DNA from: Pseudomonadota bacterium
GTDB taxonomy: Bacteria; Pseudomonadota; Alphaproteobacteria; UBA8366; JADFVY01
Direction of reading: 5' to 3'
Assembly (NCBI GenBank): GCA_030671915.1
Contig: DAOVHN010000061.1
Span: 1 to 8,970, forward strand
Length of the DNA: 8,970 nucleotides
Below are positions 1 through 7,027 of the stretch, piece by piece. The position numbers were made by a program, and so were the translations under genes. Within the stretch, counting starts at the first letter, position 1; every line of letters begins with the position of its first letter. The notes beneath the pieces were generated by a model. The model did no database searches, had not been told where the DNA came from, and saw only the letters and a list, made by a program, of their open reading frames with translations.

Positions 1-850
1 ACAGCCCGTTCGGCATGAAGAACAGGGTCAGCAGGATGATCACGAAGGCCACCGCGTCCTTGTAGGCCGATGAGATATAGCCGGCGGTCATGTTCTCGCT
101 GATGCCGACGATCAGCCCGCCCGCGATGGCGCCGTAAGGAAACCCGAGACCGCCCAGGATGGCGGCGCAAAAGCCCTTCAGGCCCAGCATGATGCCGACG
201 TCCGGATAGGCCAGCGACAGGGGCCCGATCAGCGCACCGGCGATGGCGCCCAGCCCCGCCGCCAGGGCGAACGCGAGCAGCAGGATGCGCCGGTTGTTAA
301 CGCCGACGAGTTGGGCCGCCAGCAGGTTGAAGGCGACCGCCCGCATGGCGCGCCCCGTCATGGTGCGCGAGAAGAACCAGTTCAGCGCCAGGACGACCAG
401 GACCGTGACGCCCAGGATCCACAAGCTCTGCGGCGTTACCGCAGCGCCGGCGATATCGATGGACTCGTTCCCCGACAGCGCGGGGACCACATGGAAATTT
501 CGCCCCCACAGCAGTTGCGCGCCGCCGCGCAGGAAGATCGACGCGCCGATGGTGATGATGATCAGGGTGACGATGGAGGCGTTGCGCGCCGGCTCGATGG
601 CGAATTTCTCCAGCGCCATGCCGACCGCGACCGTGCCCAGGATGGCGAGCGGGATCGCCGCCGCCACCGGCATGCCCGCCTGCTCGAACAGGAACCAGGT
701 CATCATGCCGCCCAGCATGACGAATTCGCCCTGCGCGAAATTGATCACCTGGCTGGCGTTATAAATGATCGAAAAGCCGACGCCGACCAGGGCGTAAGTC
801 GCGCCAACGGTGATGCCGGCAAAAAGATACTGCAGAAACTCGGCGTTCAT
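1..850 (-). CDS. livH: Branched-chain amino acid ABC transporter permease, LivH family (3' end beyond window)
   Basis: Inner-membrane permease of a Liv-type (HAAT) ABC importer, which would form the translocation channel with a LivM partner and LivF/LivG ATPases, presumably just outside the window. The reading frame runs from ATG at 850 to the window edge, giving 283 residues with no stop. LivH proteins are usually about 285-300 residues, so only a few C-terminal residues are missing. Seen: very hydrophobic segments throughout, the N-terminal family motif NFAQGEFVMLGG (residues 37-48), and the cytoplasmic-loop motif GFCAAILGGLGFPYGAIAGG (about 226-245), which resembles the ATPase-contact loop of LivH. 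It lies 74 bp downstream of the binding-protein gene on the same strand, with an intrinsic terminator between them. The ribosome binding site is weak (GGCGGG just upstream). Family assignment is firm; the transported substrate is unknown. Confidence 0.93.
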   Translation of the reverse strand, partial: MNAEFLQYLFAGITVGATYALVGVGFSIIYNASQVINFAQGEFVMLGGMMTWFLFEQAGMPVAAAIPLAILGTVAVGMALEKFAIEPARNASIVTLIIITIGASIFLRGGAQLLWGRNFHVVPALSGNESIDIAGAAVTPQSLWILGVTVLVVLALNWFFSRTMTGRAMRAVAFNLLAAQLVGVNNRRILLLAFALAAGLGAIAGALIGPLSLAYPDVGIMLGLKGFCAAILGGLGFPYGAIAGGLIVGISENMTAGYISSAYKDAVAFVIILLTLFFMPNGL

Positions 851-868
851 GGGGCCCGCCAGAAAGAT

Positions 869-902
869 AAAAAAGGCTTCCCCGCCCAATGGACGGGGAA
901 GC
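869..902 (-). terminator. Intrinsic terminator/attenuator between binding-protein gene and livH
   Basis: Perfect 9-bp GC-rich stem (GCTTCCCCG at 876-884 paired with CGGGGAAGC at 894-902) with a 9-nt loop. Read on the minus strand it is followed by CC and then six T (plus-strand A run at 869-874), the layout of a Rho-independent terminator. It lies 22 bp after the stop of the binding-protein gene and ends about 19 bp before the livH start. It probably allows partial read-through, so that the binding protein is made in excess over the membrane components. The structure is seen directly; the read-through is inference. Confidence 0.85.
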
Positions 903-924
903 GTTATTCTAAATCAACCGGCGA

Positions 925-2085
925 CTAATCCAACAGTTTCCAGCCGCCGTTCTGGATTTCGACCATTACGAAGGAATTGGTGTCGAGGCCCAGATGATCC
1001 GTGGTCGACAAATTGTAGATGCCGTCGACACCGATATAGTTCGAGGTTTTCTCGATCTCGGCACGGACTTTCTCCTTGTCGGTGCCGCCCGCCCGCTCGA
1101 TCGCGCCGATCGCGATCATCAGCCCGTCATAGGCATGGCCGCCGAACGTCGAGATCGGCTCGTTATACTTGCCCTTGTAGGCTGCCTCGAACTCCAGGCC
1201 CAGCTTCTTCTGGGGATGGGAATCGGGAAGCTGCTTGGCGACCAGCAGGGCGGCCGCCGGCAGGCGCATGCCTTCCGACGCGCCCTCGGTGCCCTTGACG
1301 AAGCGCATGGAGGCCGAGCCGTGCGACTGGTAATGCGGCAGGGTCAGGCCAAGCTGCTTGTAGTTCCTGGTCGCGACCACCGCGTCGGCGCCGAAGCCGC
1401 AGTAGAGCAGCGCCTGCACGCCGGCCGTATTCTTGATCTTGGTAAGTTGCGGCGTCATGTCGGTGTCGCCCTTGCCGTGGGTTTCGTCGGCGACGATTTC
1501 CATGCTGTAATCGCCGGCAAGCTCGCTGGCGTTCTTGCGGCATGACTTGTCGAAACCGCCGCTACCCGCGAACAGCGCAACCTTGGAAAGCCCCTGGGCC
1601 TTGATGTCCTCGTATATCTTCTGGACCGCCAGCCGGTCCGTATGCGGGGTCTTGAACACCCATTTCTTGACCGGATTGACGATAACGCCGGCGCCGCCGA
1701 AGGAAATGAACGGAATGCCCGCCTTCTCGACCAGCGGAATGACGGCCATGGTCTCGCCGGTGGTCGAGCCGCCAAGGATGATGTCCACCTCGTCGTCATT
1801 GATCAGGCGCTTGACGAAGCCCGCGGCCTTCTTCGCGTCGGTGCCCGAATCGTACAGGATAAGTTCAATCTGCCGACCGCCGACACCGCCATTGGCGTTG
1901 ACTGCCGCGACATACATTTCCAGCGTCTTCTTCTCCGGGTCGCCAAGGAAGGAGGCGCCGCCCGTGACGGCCAGGAAAGAGCCGATCTTTATGGTTTCAG
2001 CCGCCGACGCGCCACCGGCGGCCAGAATGACAACGAGCGCCGAGGCCAGGCCCGCGGCGCATTTACCCAACAAATAACGAATCAT
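925..2085 (-). CDS. Periplasmic substrate-binding protein of a Liv-type ABC transporter
   Basis: Extracytoplasmic receptor that delivers substrate to the LivH/LivM permease (Peripla_BP_6, type I periplasmic-binding fold). The 386-residue product starts with a typical Sec signal peptide: short basic n-region with R3 and K8, a hydrophobic core at about 10-24, and ASA before AE at about residue 28. The mature N-terminus IKIGSFLAVTGG is characteristic of the family, followed by VNANGGVGGRQIELILYDSG (about 62-81), LGGSTTGETMAVIPLVEKAG and PFISFGGAG. The ATG at 2085 is preferred over an in-frame TTG at 2109, because AGGGAGA lies 7 nt upstream of it and translation from it begins directly with the signal peptide. 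It is the first gene of the leftward operon and is divergent from the oxidoreductase operon. The length is normal for the family. Ligand specificity (branched-chain, aromatic or other acid) cannot be read from sequence. Confidence 0.93.
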   Translation of the reverse strand: MIRYLLGKCAAGLASALVVILAAGGASAAETIKIGSFLAVTGGASFLGDPEKKTLEMYVAAVNANGGVGGRQIELILYDSGTDAKKAAGFVKRLINDDEVDIILGGSTTGETMAVIPLVEKAGIPFISFGGAGVIVNPVKKWVFKTPHTDRLAVQKIYEDIKAQGLSKVALFAGSGGFDKSCRKNASELAGDYSMEIVADETHGKGDTDMTPQLTKIKNTAGVQALLYCGFGADAVVATRNYKQLGLTLPHYQSHGSASMRFVKGTEGASEGMRLPAAALLVAKQLPDSHPQKKLGLEFEAAYKGKYNEPISTFGGHAYDGLMIAIGAIERAGGTDKEKVRAEIEKTSNYIGVDGIYNLSTTDHLGLDTNSFVMVEIQNGGWKLLD

Positions 2086-2092
2086 TTTTTTG

Positions 2093-2099
2093 TCTCCCT
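2093..2099 (-). promoter_or_regulatory. Ribosome binding site of the substrate-binding protein gene
   Basis: AGGGAGA on the minus strand, 7 nt before the ATG at 2085. This decides the start over the upstream TTG at 2109, which would put eight charged or polar residues in front of the signal peptide. Confidence 0.75.
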
Positions 2100-2192
2100 G
2101 CAGTGTCAATCGATGCCGTCCCTGTCTCTGTGCGGGGGCGGTGCGTCATTGTTTCCACTCGACCCGCCGATTGTTTAGTCTTAACTTTTTTG

Positions 2193-2206
2193 TGGTTTAA
2201 AAACCA
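2193..2206. promoter_or_regulatory. Candidate operator: 6-bp inverted repeat in the divergent region
   Basis: TGGTTT at 2193-2198 and AAACCA at 2201-2206 form a perfect inverted repeat around AA. It lies midway between the two operons and overlaps the possible leftward -10 element. A dimeric transcription factor could bind here. The repeat is seen directly; its role is inference, and short AT-rich palindromes can arise by chance. Confidence 0.35.
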
Positions 2207-2220
2207 TATAACCGATAAGT

Positions 2221-2233
2221 GATTGGTGCAATC
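2221..2233. promoter_or_regulatory. Candidate operator: GATTG-GTG-CAATC palindrome
   Basis: GATTG (2221-2225) and CAATC (2229-2233) form a perfect 5-bp inverted repeat around GTG. It overlaps the possible -35 elements of both divergent promoters. The size and symmetry would suit a LysR, Lrp/AsnC or GntR-type regulator, but the sequence does not say which. Confidence 0.35.
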
Positions 2234-2275
2234 CGTTTCAGGACGCGCTATTCTGTCACAGCTTCATATGTAGAC

Positions 2276-2281
2276 AAAGGA
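2276..2281 (+). promoter_or_regulatory. Ribosome binding site of iorA
   Basis: AAAGGA lies 10 nt before the GTG start at 2292. It is the only Shine-Dalgarno-like element near the 5' end of iorA and supports GTG initiation. Confidence 0.55.
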
Positions 2282-2291
2282 ATTGTGAGCC

Positions 2292-4130
2292 GTGGACGCC
2301 AAAGTGGAGACCAGGACCGGGGAGGGCAGGGACAACGCCGAAAGAGAGGCGCTGGACCAGGCCGTCACGCGCCCGATGATCGGCAACGAGGCGCTCGCGC
2401 GCGGCGCCTGGGAGGCCGGCGTCAGGATCGCCGCCGCCTATCCCGGCACGCCCAGCACCGAAATCATGGAGTTCCTGGGGACCTACCCGGTCGGTGATGT
2501 CCATGTGCAATGGTCGACCAACGAAAAGGTCAGCCTGGATGTGGCGATCGGCGGCTCCTTCGCTGGCGTGCGATCGATGACCGCGATGAAGCATGTGGGC
2601 CTCAACGTCGCGTCCGACGCGCTGATGTCCCAGGCCTATATCGGGGTCAATGGCGGACTGGTGCTGGTGGTTTGCGACGATCCCGGCATCCATTCTTCCC
2701 AGAATGAGCAGGACACCAGGATGTTCGCCCGCTTCGCCCAGGTGCCGGTGCTGGAGCCTTCGGACGCCCAGGAAGCCATGGAGTTCACGCGCCGTGCCTT
2801 CGATATCAGCGAAGAGTTCGATACGCCGGTGATCGTGCGCAGCACGACGCGGCTGTCGCACACGCGAAGCCCGGTAACCACCACGCCGCGCACCGACCAT
2901 GAACCGCTCGGGTTCAACGAGGACACGGTCAAGAACGTGATCATCCCGGCGCATGCCAGGATGGCCCATCCCCGGGTGCTGGAGCGCGAGGCGAAACTGC
3001 AGAAATTTTTTGCCGCGCCCGAATTCACCCGCTGGGAAGAGGGCGGCACGGAAATCGGCATCATCACCGCCAGCACCGCCTATACCTATGTGAAGGAGGT
3101 CCTGCCGGAGGCCAGCGTCCTGAAGCTCGGCTCTTCCTACCCGCTGGCGATCGACCGGGTGCGCGAATTCTACGAGGCGATGGACCGGGTTCTGGTGGTC
3201 GAGGAACTGGAGCCGGTGATCGAGGACGCCATGAACGCCGCCGGCATGCCCGTCGAGGGCAAGGCCTTCTTCCCGCGCATTGGCGAGTTCTCGCCGGAAG
3301 TCGTGCGCGAGGGTTTGCGCAAGGCCGGCCTTCTCGAAGGGGTCGAGGAAGATGCGCCCTTCGCGGTAACGCCGACGGCGCGCCCGCCGGTACTGTGTTC
3401 CGGCTGTCCGCATATCACCAGCTACATGGCCGTGCGCTCCGTGAACGCCCGCGTCACCGGCGATATCGGCTGTTATACGCTGGCCGCCGTCGACCCCCTG
3501 AAGGCCATCGACACCTGCGTTTCCATGGGGTCCAGCATAGGCATCGCGGTGGGTGTCGCCAAGGCCGGCCTGGAGACCAAGCCGATCGTCGCGACCATCG
3601 GCGATTCCACTTTCCTGCATGGCGGCATACCGGCGCTGATCGACGCAGTCTACAACGACGCCAACATCACCGTGATGATCCTGGACAATCATATCGTCGC
3701 CATGACCGGCGGGCAGGACCATGCGGGCACCGGCAAGACGCTTCGCGGCGAGGAAACCCACCGCGTCGATTTCGAGGAAATGGTCCGTGCCTGCGGCGTG
3801 AAATCGGTCAAGACGATCGATTCGTACGACATGGCGGCGCTCTACCAGGCGCTGCGCGAGGCCGTTGAGTACAAGGGCGTTGCGGTGGTGATCTCCGACC
3901 GCCCTTGCGTGCTGGACCCGATGAAGCTGAAAGGGTCGCCCCTGCAGGTTCGCGCCGACGGTTGCACCGCCTGCCAGTCCTGCATGAATCTCGGCTGTCC
4001 GTCGCTGGGCTGGTCCGACGAGATGCTCGACGGATACCACAAGGTCACGATCGACGAGACGACCTGCATCGGCTGTTCGCTCTGCGCCCAGATCTGCCCG
4101 TCCGACTGCATCCAGCCGGTATCGAATTAG
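2292..4130 (+). CDS. iorA: Indolepyruvate (arylpyruvate) ferredoxin oxidoreductase, alpha subunit
   Basis: Catalytic subunit of the oxygen-sensitive enzyme that oxidatively decarboxylates aryl or other 2-oxoacids with CoA, giving acyl-CoA, CO2 and reduced ferredoxin. The 612 residues match the usual IorA length. In order: pyrimidine-binding domain with YPGTPSTE (50-57); a middle domain; thiamine-diphosphate domain with CSGCPH (369-374), DIGCYTL (391-397), the ThDP/Mg motif GDSTFLHGG (437-445) to DN (465-466) and MTGGQ (471-475); C-terminal ferredoxin domain with cysteines 558/561/564/569 and 592/595/598/602. The first cluster motif has four rather than three residues before the last Cys, as I recall for IorA. 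GTG start at 2292, which leaves about 28 residues before the conserved MIGNEAL; initiation further in is possible. First gene of the operon; its TAG is 1 nt from the next ATG. Physiological substrate not proven. Confidence 0.93.
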   Translation: MDAKVETRTGEGRDNAEREALDQAVTRPMIGNEALARGAWEAGVRIAAAYPGTPSTEIMEFLGTYPVGDVHVQWSTNEKVSLDVAIGGSFAGVRSMTAMKHVGLNVASDALMSQAYIGVNGGLVLVVCDDPGIHSSQNEQDTRMFARFAQVPVLEPSDAQEAMEFTRRAFDISEEFDTPVIVRSTTRLSHTRSPVTTTPRTDHEPLGFNEDTVKNVIIPAHARMAHPRVLEREAKLQKFFAAPEFTRWEEGGTEIGIITASTAYTYVKEVLPEASVLKLGSSYPLAIDRVREFYEAMDRVLVVEELEPVIEDAMNAAGMPVEGKAFFPRIGEFSPEVVREGLRKAGLLEGVEEDAPFAVTPTARPPVLCSGCPHITSYMAVRSVNARVTGDIGCYTLAAVDPLKAIDTCVSMGSSIGIAVGVAKAGLETKPIVATIGDSTFLHGGIPALIDAVYNDANITVMILDNHIVAMTGGQDHAGTGKTLRGEETHRVDFEEMVRACGVKSVKTIDSYDMAALYQALREAVEYKGVAVVISDRPCVLDPMKLKGSPLQVRADGCTACQSCMNLGCPSLGWSDEMLDGYHKVTIDETTCIGCSLCAQICPSDCIQPVSN

Positions 4131-4131
4131 C

Positions 4132-5046
4132 ATGGCGGCCAAGACCAGGAAGGCGGCGACCAAGCCCCGCAGCGTTCTGATCGTCGGGGTCGGCGGCCAG
4201 GGCGTCATCATGATGTCGAAGGTGCTGGCGCTGGTCTGTCAGCGCCAGGGCCTGCAGGTCAAGCAGAGCGAAGTGCATGGCATGGCCAAGCGCGGCGGCG
4301 GCGTGTTCAGCCATATCCGCTATGGCGAGACGGTGTGGTCGCCGACCATCCCGAAGGGCGAGGCCGATGTGCTGCTGGCGATGGAATGGGCCGAAGGGCT
4401 GCGCTGGCTGGATTTTCTGCGGCGCGACGGCGGCGCCTTCATCGCCGATACCAAGCGTATCGTGCCGCCCTTCGCCTTCCGCAGCCGCAAATACGGCTCG
4501 CAGCCGATCTATTCGCCGGAAGCGCCGCGCGAGGTAATGGAAATGGTAGGCAGCGGCTTTGCGCTGGATGCGACGAAGATCGCCACCGAACTCGGCGAGT
4601 CGCGCGCCGCGAACACGGTGCTGCTGGGCGTGCTGTCGACCGCGCTGGAATTCCCGGTCGAGGATTGGCAGGAAGTCATCGCGCAGAACGTCCCGGCCAA
4701 GGCGCTGGAGGCCAACAAACTGGCCTTCGAGGCGGGCCGCGACTGGGCCGACGCCAATCGCTCCGCGCCGATGGAAGAACGCCTGAAGGACCTGCCGGGC
4801 CGTGACGACCGGCGGGCGGCGGAAATCGCCCCCAAGACGGTGCAATTCGACATTACCGGCGAGTGGTGCAAGGGCTGCGATATCTGCGTCAAGATGTGCC
4901 CGGAGCGCTGCCTGCGGCTGAACGACGAGATGATCGTCGAACTGAGCGACCCGGAAGCCTGCACCGGCTGCCGGATTTGCGAATGGCTGTGCCCGGATTT
5001 TGCCATCCGGGTGCGCCGCGTCCCTGCCCTCGAACCGGTGGCCTGA
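4132..5046 (+). CDS. IorB (gamma-type) subunit fused to a KorD-like two-[4Fe-4S] ferredoxin domain
   Basis: Residues about 13-205 form the indolepyruvate oxidoreductase beta subunit (POR gamma-type domain, PF01558 family): GVGGQG (19-24), SEVHGMAKRGG (46-56) and SPTIPKGEAD (70-79). After a charged linker (about 206-235) comes a bacterial ferredoxin domain (about 236-295) with cysteines 246/249/252/256 and 277/280/283/287, each followed by Pro. WCKGCDICVKMCP and CTGCRICEWLCPDFAI closely resemble the delta subunit (KorD/OorD) of 2-oxoglutarate:ferredoxin oxidoreductase. IorB alone is about 200 residues and has no such domain; total here is 304. The frame is continuous, so the fusion is not a sequencing frameshift. 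There is no clear Shine-Dalgarno: the ATG sits 1 nt after the iorA stop, suggesting translational coupling. It directly precedes korA, the position of korD in korDABC operons. It may wire both enzymes to ferredoxin. Confidence 0.9.
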   Translation: MAAKTRKAATKPRSVLIVGVGGQGVIMMSKVLALVCQRQGLQVKQSEVHGMAKRGGGVFSHIRYGETVWSPTIPKGEADVLLAMEWAEGLRWLDFLRRDGGAFIADTKRIVPPFAFRSRKYGSQPIYSPEAPREVMEMVGSGFALDATKIATELGESRAANTVLLGVLSTALEFPVEDWQEVIAQNVPAKALEANKLAFEAGRDWADANRSAPMEERLKDLPGRDDRRAAEIAPKTVQFDITGEWCKGCDICVKMCPERCLRLNDEMIVELSDPEACTGCRICEWLCPDFAIRVRRVPALEPVA

Positions 5047-6183
5047 ATGTCGAACCGTACCCTTCCCGTCAATATCCAGGGCAACCATGCCTGTGCGCTG
5101 GGCGCCGTGGCCGCGGGCTGCCGCTTCTATGCCGGCTACCCGATCACGCCGTCCTCCGAGGTTGCTGAGCGAATGTCGGCGGAGCTGCCGAAGGTCGGCG
5201 GCATTTTTATCCAGATGGAGGACGAAATCGGCTCCATGGGGGCGATCATCGGCGCTTCGATGGGCGGGTCCAAGGTGATGACCGCGACCAGCGGCCCGGG
5301 CTTTTCCCTGAAGCAGGAAAATATCGGCTACGCCGCCATGACCGAGACACCCTGCGTCGTCGTCAATGTGATGCGCGGGGGTCCCAGCACCGGCATGCCG
5401 ACGCGGCCCGCCCAGGGCGATGTGATGCAGGCGCGCTGGGGCACCCATGGCGACCATCCCGCCATCGTGCTGGTGCCGTCGTCGGTGAAGGAGGTGTTCG
5501 ACGAGACCGTGCGCGCCTTCAACCTGGCCGAGACCCTGCGCACCCCGGTCATCCTGCTGATCGACGAGGTAGTCGGCCATCTGGTGGAAACCATCGCCCT
5601 GCCCAAGGCATCGGAACTGGATCTGGTGGACCGGAAATGGGCGGACGGCCCGAAAAAGGGTTTTCAGCCCTTCGCCGTGACCGACGACATGGTGCCGCCA
5701 ATGCCGCGCCCGGGCGACGGCTACCGTGCCCATTTCACTGGCCTGACCCATGACGAAAGCGGCTTCCCGACCCAGAAACCCGAGAAGGTCGCCCAGGCCG
5801 TCGGCCGCATCCTGGACAAGCTGGAGCGGCATCGCGACCTGATAGAATCGTACGAAGCCCTACAGACGGACGATGCTGAGTTGCTGGTCGTTGCCTACGG
5901 CATTACCGGTCGCTCCGCGCGCAAGGCGGTGGCGATGGCGCGCGACAAGGGGCTAAAGGCCGGCCTGCTGCGCCCGATAACGCTATGGCCCTTCCCGGAG
6001 GCGGCGCTGAAAGAGGCCACGAAAAACGCCCGCCATGTACTGGTTCCGGAAATGAACGCCGGGCAGCTTTGTTACGAGGTGGAGCGGATTTGCGGCACGG
6101 AGCGTATCGCGCGGCTCAACCGGTTCGACGGCGAGGCGATCTCGCCGGCGCATATCCTGGAAAAGATCGAGGAGCTTGCCTGA
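5047..6183 (+). CDS. korA: 2-oxoacid:ferredoxin oxidoreductase alpha subunit, KorA/OorA (VorB-like) type
   Basis: Pyrimidine-binding subunit of a 2-oxoglutarate or related 2-oxoacid:ferredoxin oxidoreductase; the active site forms at the interface with KorB. The 378 residues suit the separate-alpha type without a fused gamma domain. Seen: N-terminal QGNHACALGA, GYPITPSSE (30-38), QMEDEIGSMGAIIGAS (56-71), TSGPGFSLKQENIGYA (81-96), RGGPSTGMPT (110-119) and QGDVMQARWGTHGD (123-136), all hallmarks of the KorA/VorB group. A C-terminal domain with RPITLWPFPE (309-318) and VPEMNAGQ (333-340) follows. ATG 5047 immediately follows the TGA of the fused iorB-korD gene (0 nt gap) and lacks a strong Shine-Dalgarno, so it is probably coupled. 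2-Oxoglutarate versus branched-chain 2-oxoacid cannot be decided by eye. Confidence 0.92.
   Translation: MSNRTLPVNIQGNHACALGAVAAGCRFYAGYPITPSSEVAERMSAELPKVGGIFIQMEDEIGSMGAIIGASMGGSKVMTATSGPGFSLKQENIGYAAMTETPCVVVNVMRGGPSTGMPTRPAQGDVMQARWGTHGDHPAIVLVPSSVKEVFDETVRAFNLAETLRTPVILLIDEVVGHLVETIALPKASELDLVDRKWADGPKKGFQPFAVTDDMVPPMPRPGDGYRAHFTGLTHDESGFPTQKPEKVAQAVGRILDKLERHRDLIESYEALQTDDAELLVVAYGITGRSARKAVAMARDKGLKAGLLRPITLWPFPEAALKEATKNARHVLVPEMNAGQLCYEVERICGTERIARLNRFDGEAISPAHILEKIEELA
6169..6174 (+). promoter_or_regulatory. Ribosome binding site deciding the korB start
   Basis: GAGGAG inside the 3' end of korA lies 10 nt before ATG 6185. It is only 1 nt from the alternative TTG at 6176, which argues for ATG 6185 as the true start. 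Confidence 0.65.
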
Positions 6184-6184
6184 G

Positions 6185-7027
6185 ATGGCGGTGGCGGAAA
6201 GCGTCGATAATTTCGAGATCAACGATTATCTCCGGCTGGAGATGATGCCGCATTTCCTTTGCCCCGGCTGCGGCCACGGCATCGCCATGCGGGCGCTGCT
6301 GTGGGCGGTGCATGAACTCGGCATCGACAAGAACAAGCTCGCCATCGTCTCCGGCATCGGCTGTTCCGGGCGCATGGGCGCCTATGTGGACGCCAATACC
6401 TTCCACGTCACACACGGCCGTCCGCTGGCCTTCGCGACCGGCCTGGCGCTGGCGCGGCCGGACCTGGAGGTCGTGGTGATCACCGGCGACGGCGACGCGC
6501 TGGCGATCGGCGGCAACCATCTGATCCATGCCTGCCGGCGGAACCTCCGCATGACCTGCCTGCTGCTCAATAACGAGGTCTACGGCATGACCGGCGGCCA
6601 GGTATCGCCGACCACCAGCGAGAACCGCCTGACGACGACGACCCCGGCCGGCAATCTCGAACCCGTGTTCGATGCCTGCAAGCTGGCCGAGGCCGCCGGC
6701 GCGGGACTGGTCGGGCGCGAGGTCACGCTGCAAACGCCGACGCTGAAGGACCTTATCAAGGAGGGCCTGGCCTATCCCGGCTTTGCCTTTATCGAGGTGA
6801 TATCCGACTGTACGGAAATCTTTGGCCGCAAGAACGACCTCGGCAACTCGCCGGAAATGATCCTGAGCCAGAAGAAATCCATGCGGCCCGATTCCTACGG
6901 CACCGTCGTCGATGAACCGTTCCGGCCGAACAGCCTGCCCACCGGCGTGCTGGCGCGCAACGACCGTCCGGAATATGGCGAGACCTACCGCAACTTCGCG
7001 AAATCCAAACAGGGCAGGGCGAAATGA
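6185..7027 (+). CDS. korB: 2-oxoacid:ferredoxin oxidoreductase beta subunit, KorB/OorB type
   Basis: Thiamine-diphosphate-binding subunit that decarboxylates the 2-oxoacid together with KorA. The 280 residues are a normal KorB length. Motifs: CPGCGH (26-31), GIGCSGR (57-63), THGRPLAFATG (76-86), the ThDP/Mg motif GDGD (101-104) to NN (129-130), and YGMTGGQVSPTT (133-144). C26, C29, C60 and C209 (in VISDC) occupy the places of the four cysteines that hold the proximal [4Fe-4S] cluster in this family, where the last one commonly reads SPC. GGNHLIHACRRN (109-120) is KorB-like. The ATG at 6185, 1 nt after the korA stop, is chosen over an overlapping TTG at 6176 because of spacing from GAGGAG. Its TGA overlaps the korC start by 4 bp (ATGA). 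All catalytic signatures are intact. Confidence 0.93.
   Translation: MAVAESVDNFEINDYLRLEMMPHFLCPGCGHGIAMRALLWAVHELGIDKNKLAIVSGIGCSGRMGAYVDANTFHVTHGRPLAFATGLALARPDLEVVVITGDGDALAIGGNHLIHACRRNLRMTCLLLNNEVYGMTGGQVSPTTSENRLTTTTPAGNLEPVFDACKLAEAAGAGLVGREVTLQTPTLKDLIKEGLAYPGFAFIEVISDCTEIFGRKNDLGNSPEMILSQKKSMRPDSYGTVVDEPFRPNSLPTGVLARNDRPEYGETYRNFAKSKQGRAK

Larger units (their letters stand above)
2100..2275. promoter_or_regulatory. Divergent promoter region between transporter and oxidoreductase operons
   Basis: About 200 bp separates two divergent operons; part of it (about 2170-2220) is AT-rich in an otherwise GC-rich window. Weak promoter candidates: rightward GTGCAA (2226-2231), 17-bp spacer, TATTCT (2249-2254); leftward TTGCAC (2226-2231 complement) followed by TATATG (2205-2210 complement) at a short 15-bp spacing. 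Neither hexamer pair is a good sigma-70 match, so start sites are uncertain. The two overlap each other and the palindromes, which would suit shared control of both operons by one regulator. No regulator gene is present in the window. Confidence 0.5.

Noticed and set aside
243..928. Two plus-strand open frames opposite livH
   Set aside because: They lie over the clear LivH coding frame and have low-complexity Arg/Ala/Asp-rich translations.
2086..2109. TTG start at 2109 for the substrate-binding protein
   Set aside because: It would place a polar charged stretch before the signal peptide, and the good Shine-Dalgarno AGGGAGA serves ATG 2085.
2256..4211. 651-residue open frame on the minus strand opposite iorA
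   Set aside because: Antisense shadow of a strongly coding GC-rich gene; rich in His, Arg, Gly and Asp, with no recognisable family motif, whereas the plus-strand frame has complete IorA motifs.
4132..5046. Frameshift or assembly error as the cause of the iorB-korD fusion
   Set aside because: The frame is continuous with a plausible linker, and both domains keep all their expected motifs in the same frame.
4045..5832. 595-residue open frame on the minus strand opposite the iorB-korD fusion and korA
   Set aside because: Composition typical of an antisense frame in GC-rich DNA (many His, Arg, Gly), spans two real genes and shows no domain.
6176..6184. TTG start at 6176 for korB
   Set aside because: Only 1 nt from GAGGAG; ATG 6185 has workable spacing and is the commoner start codon.
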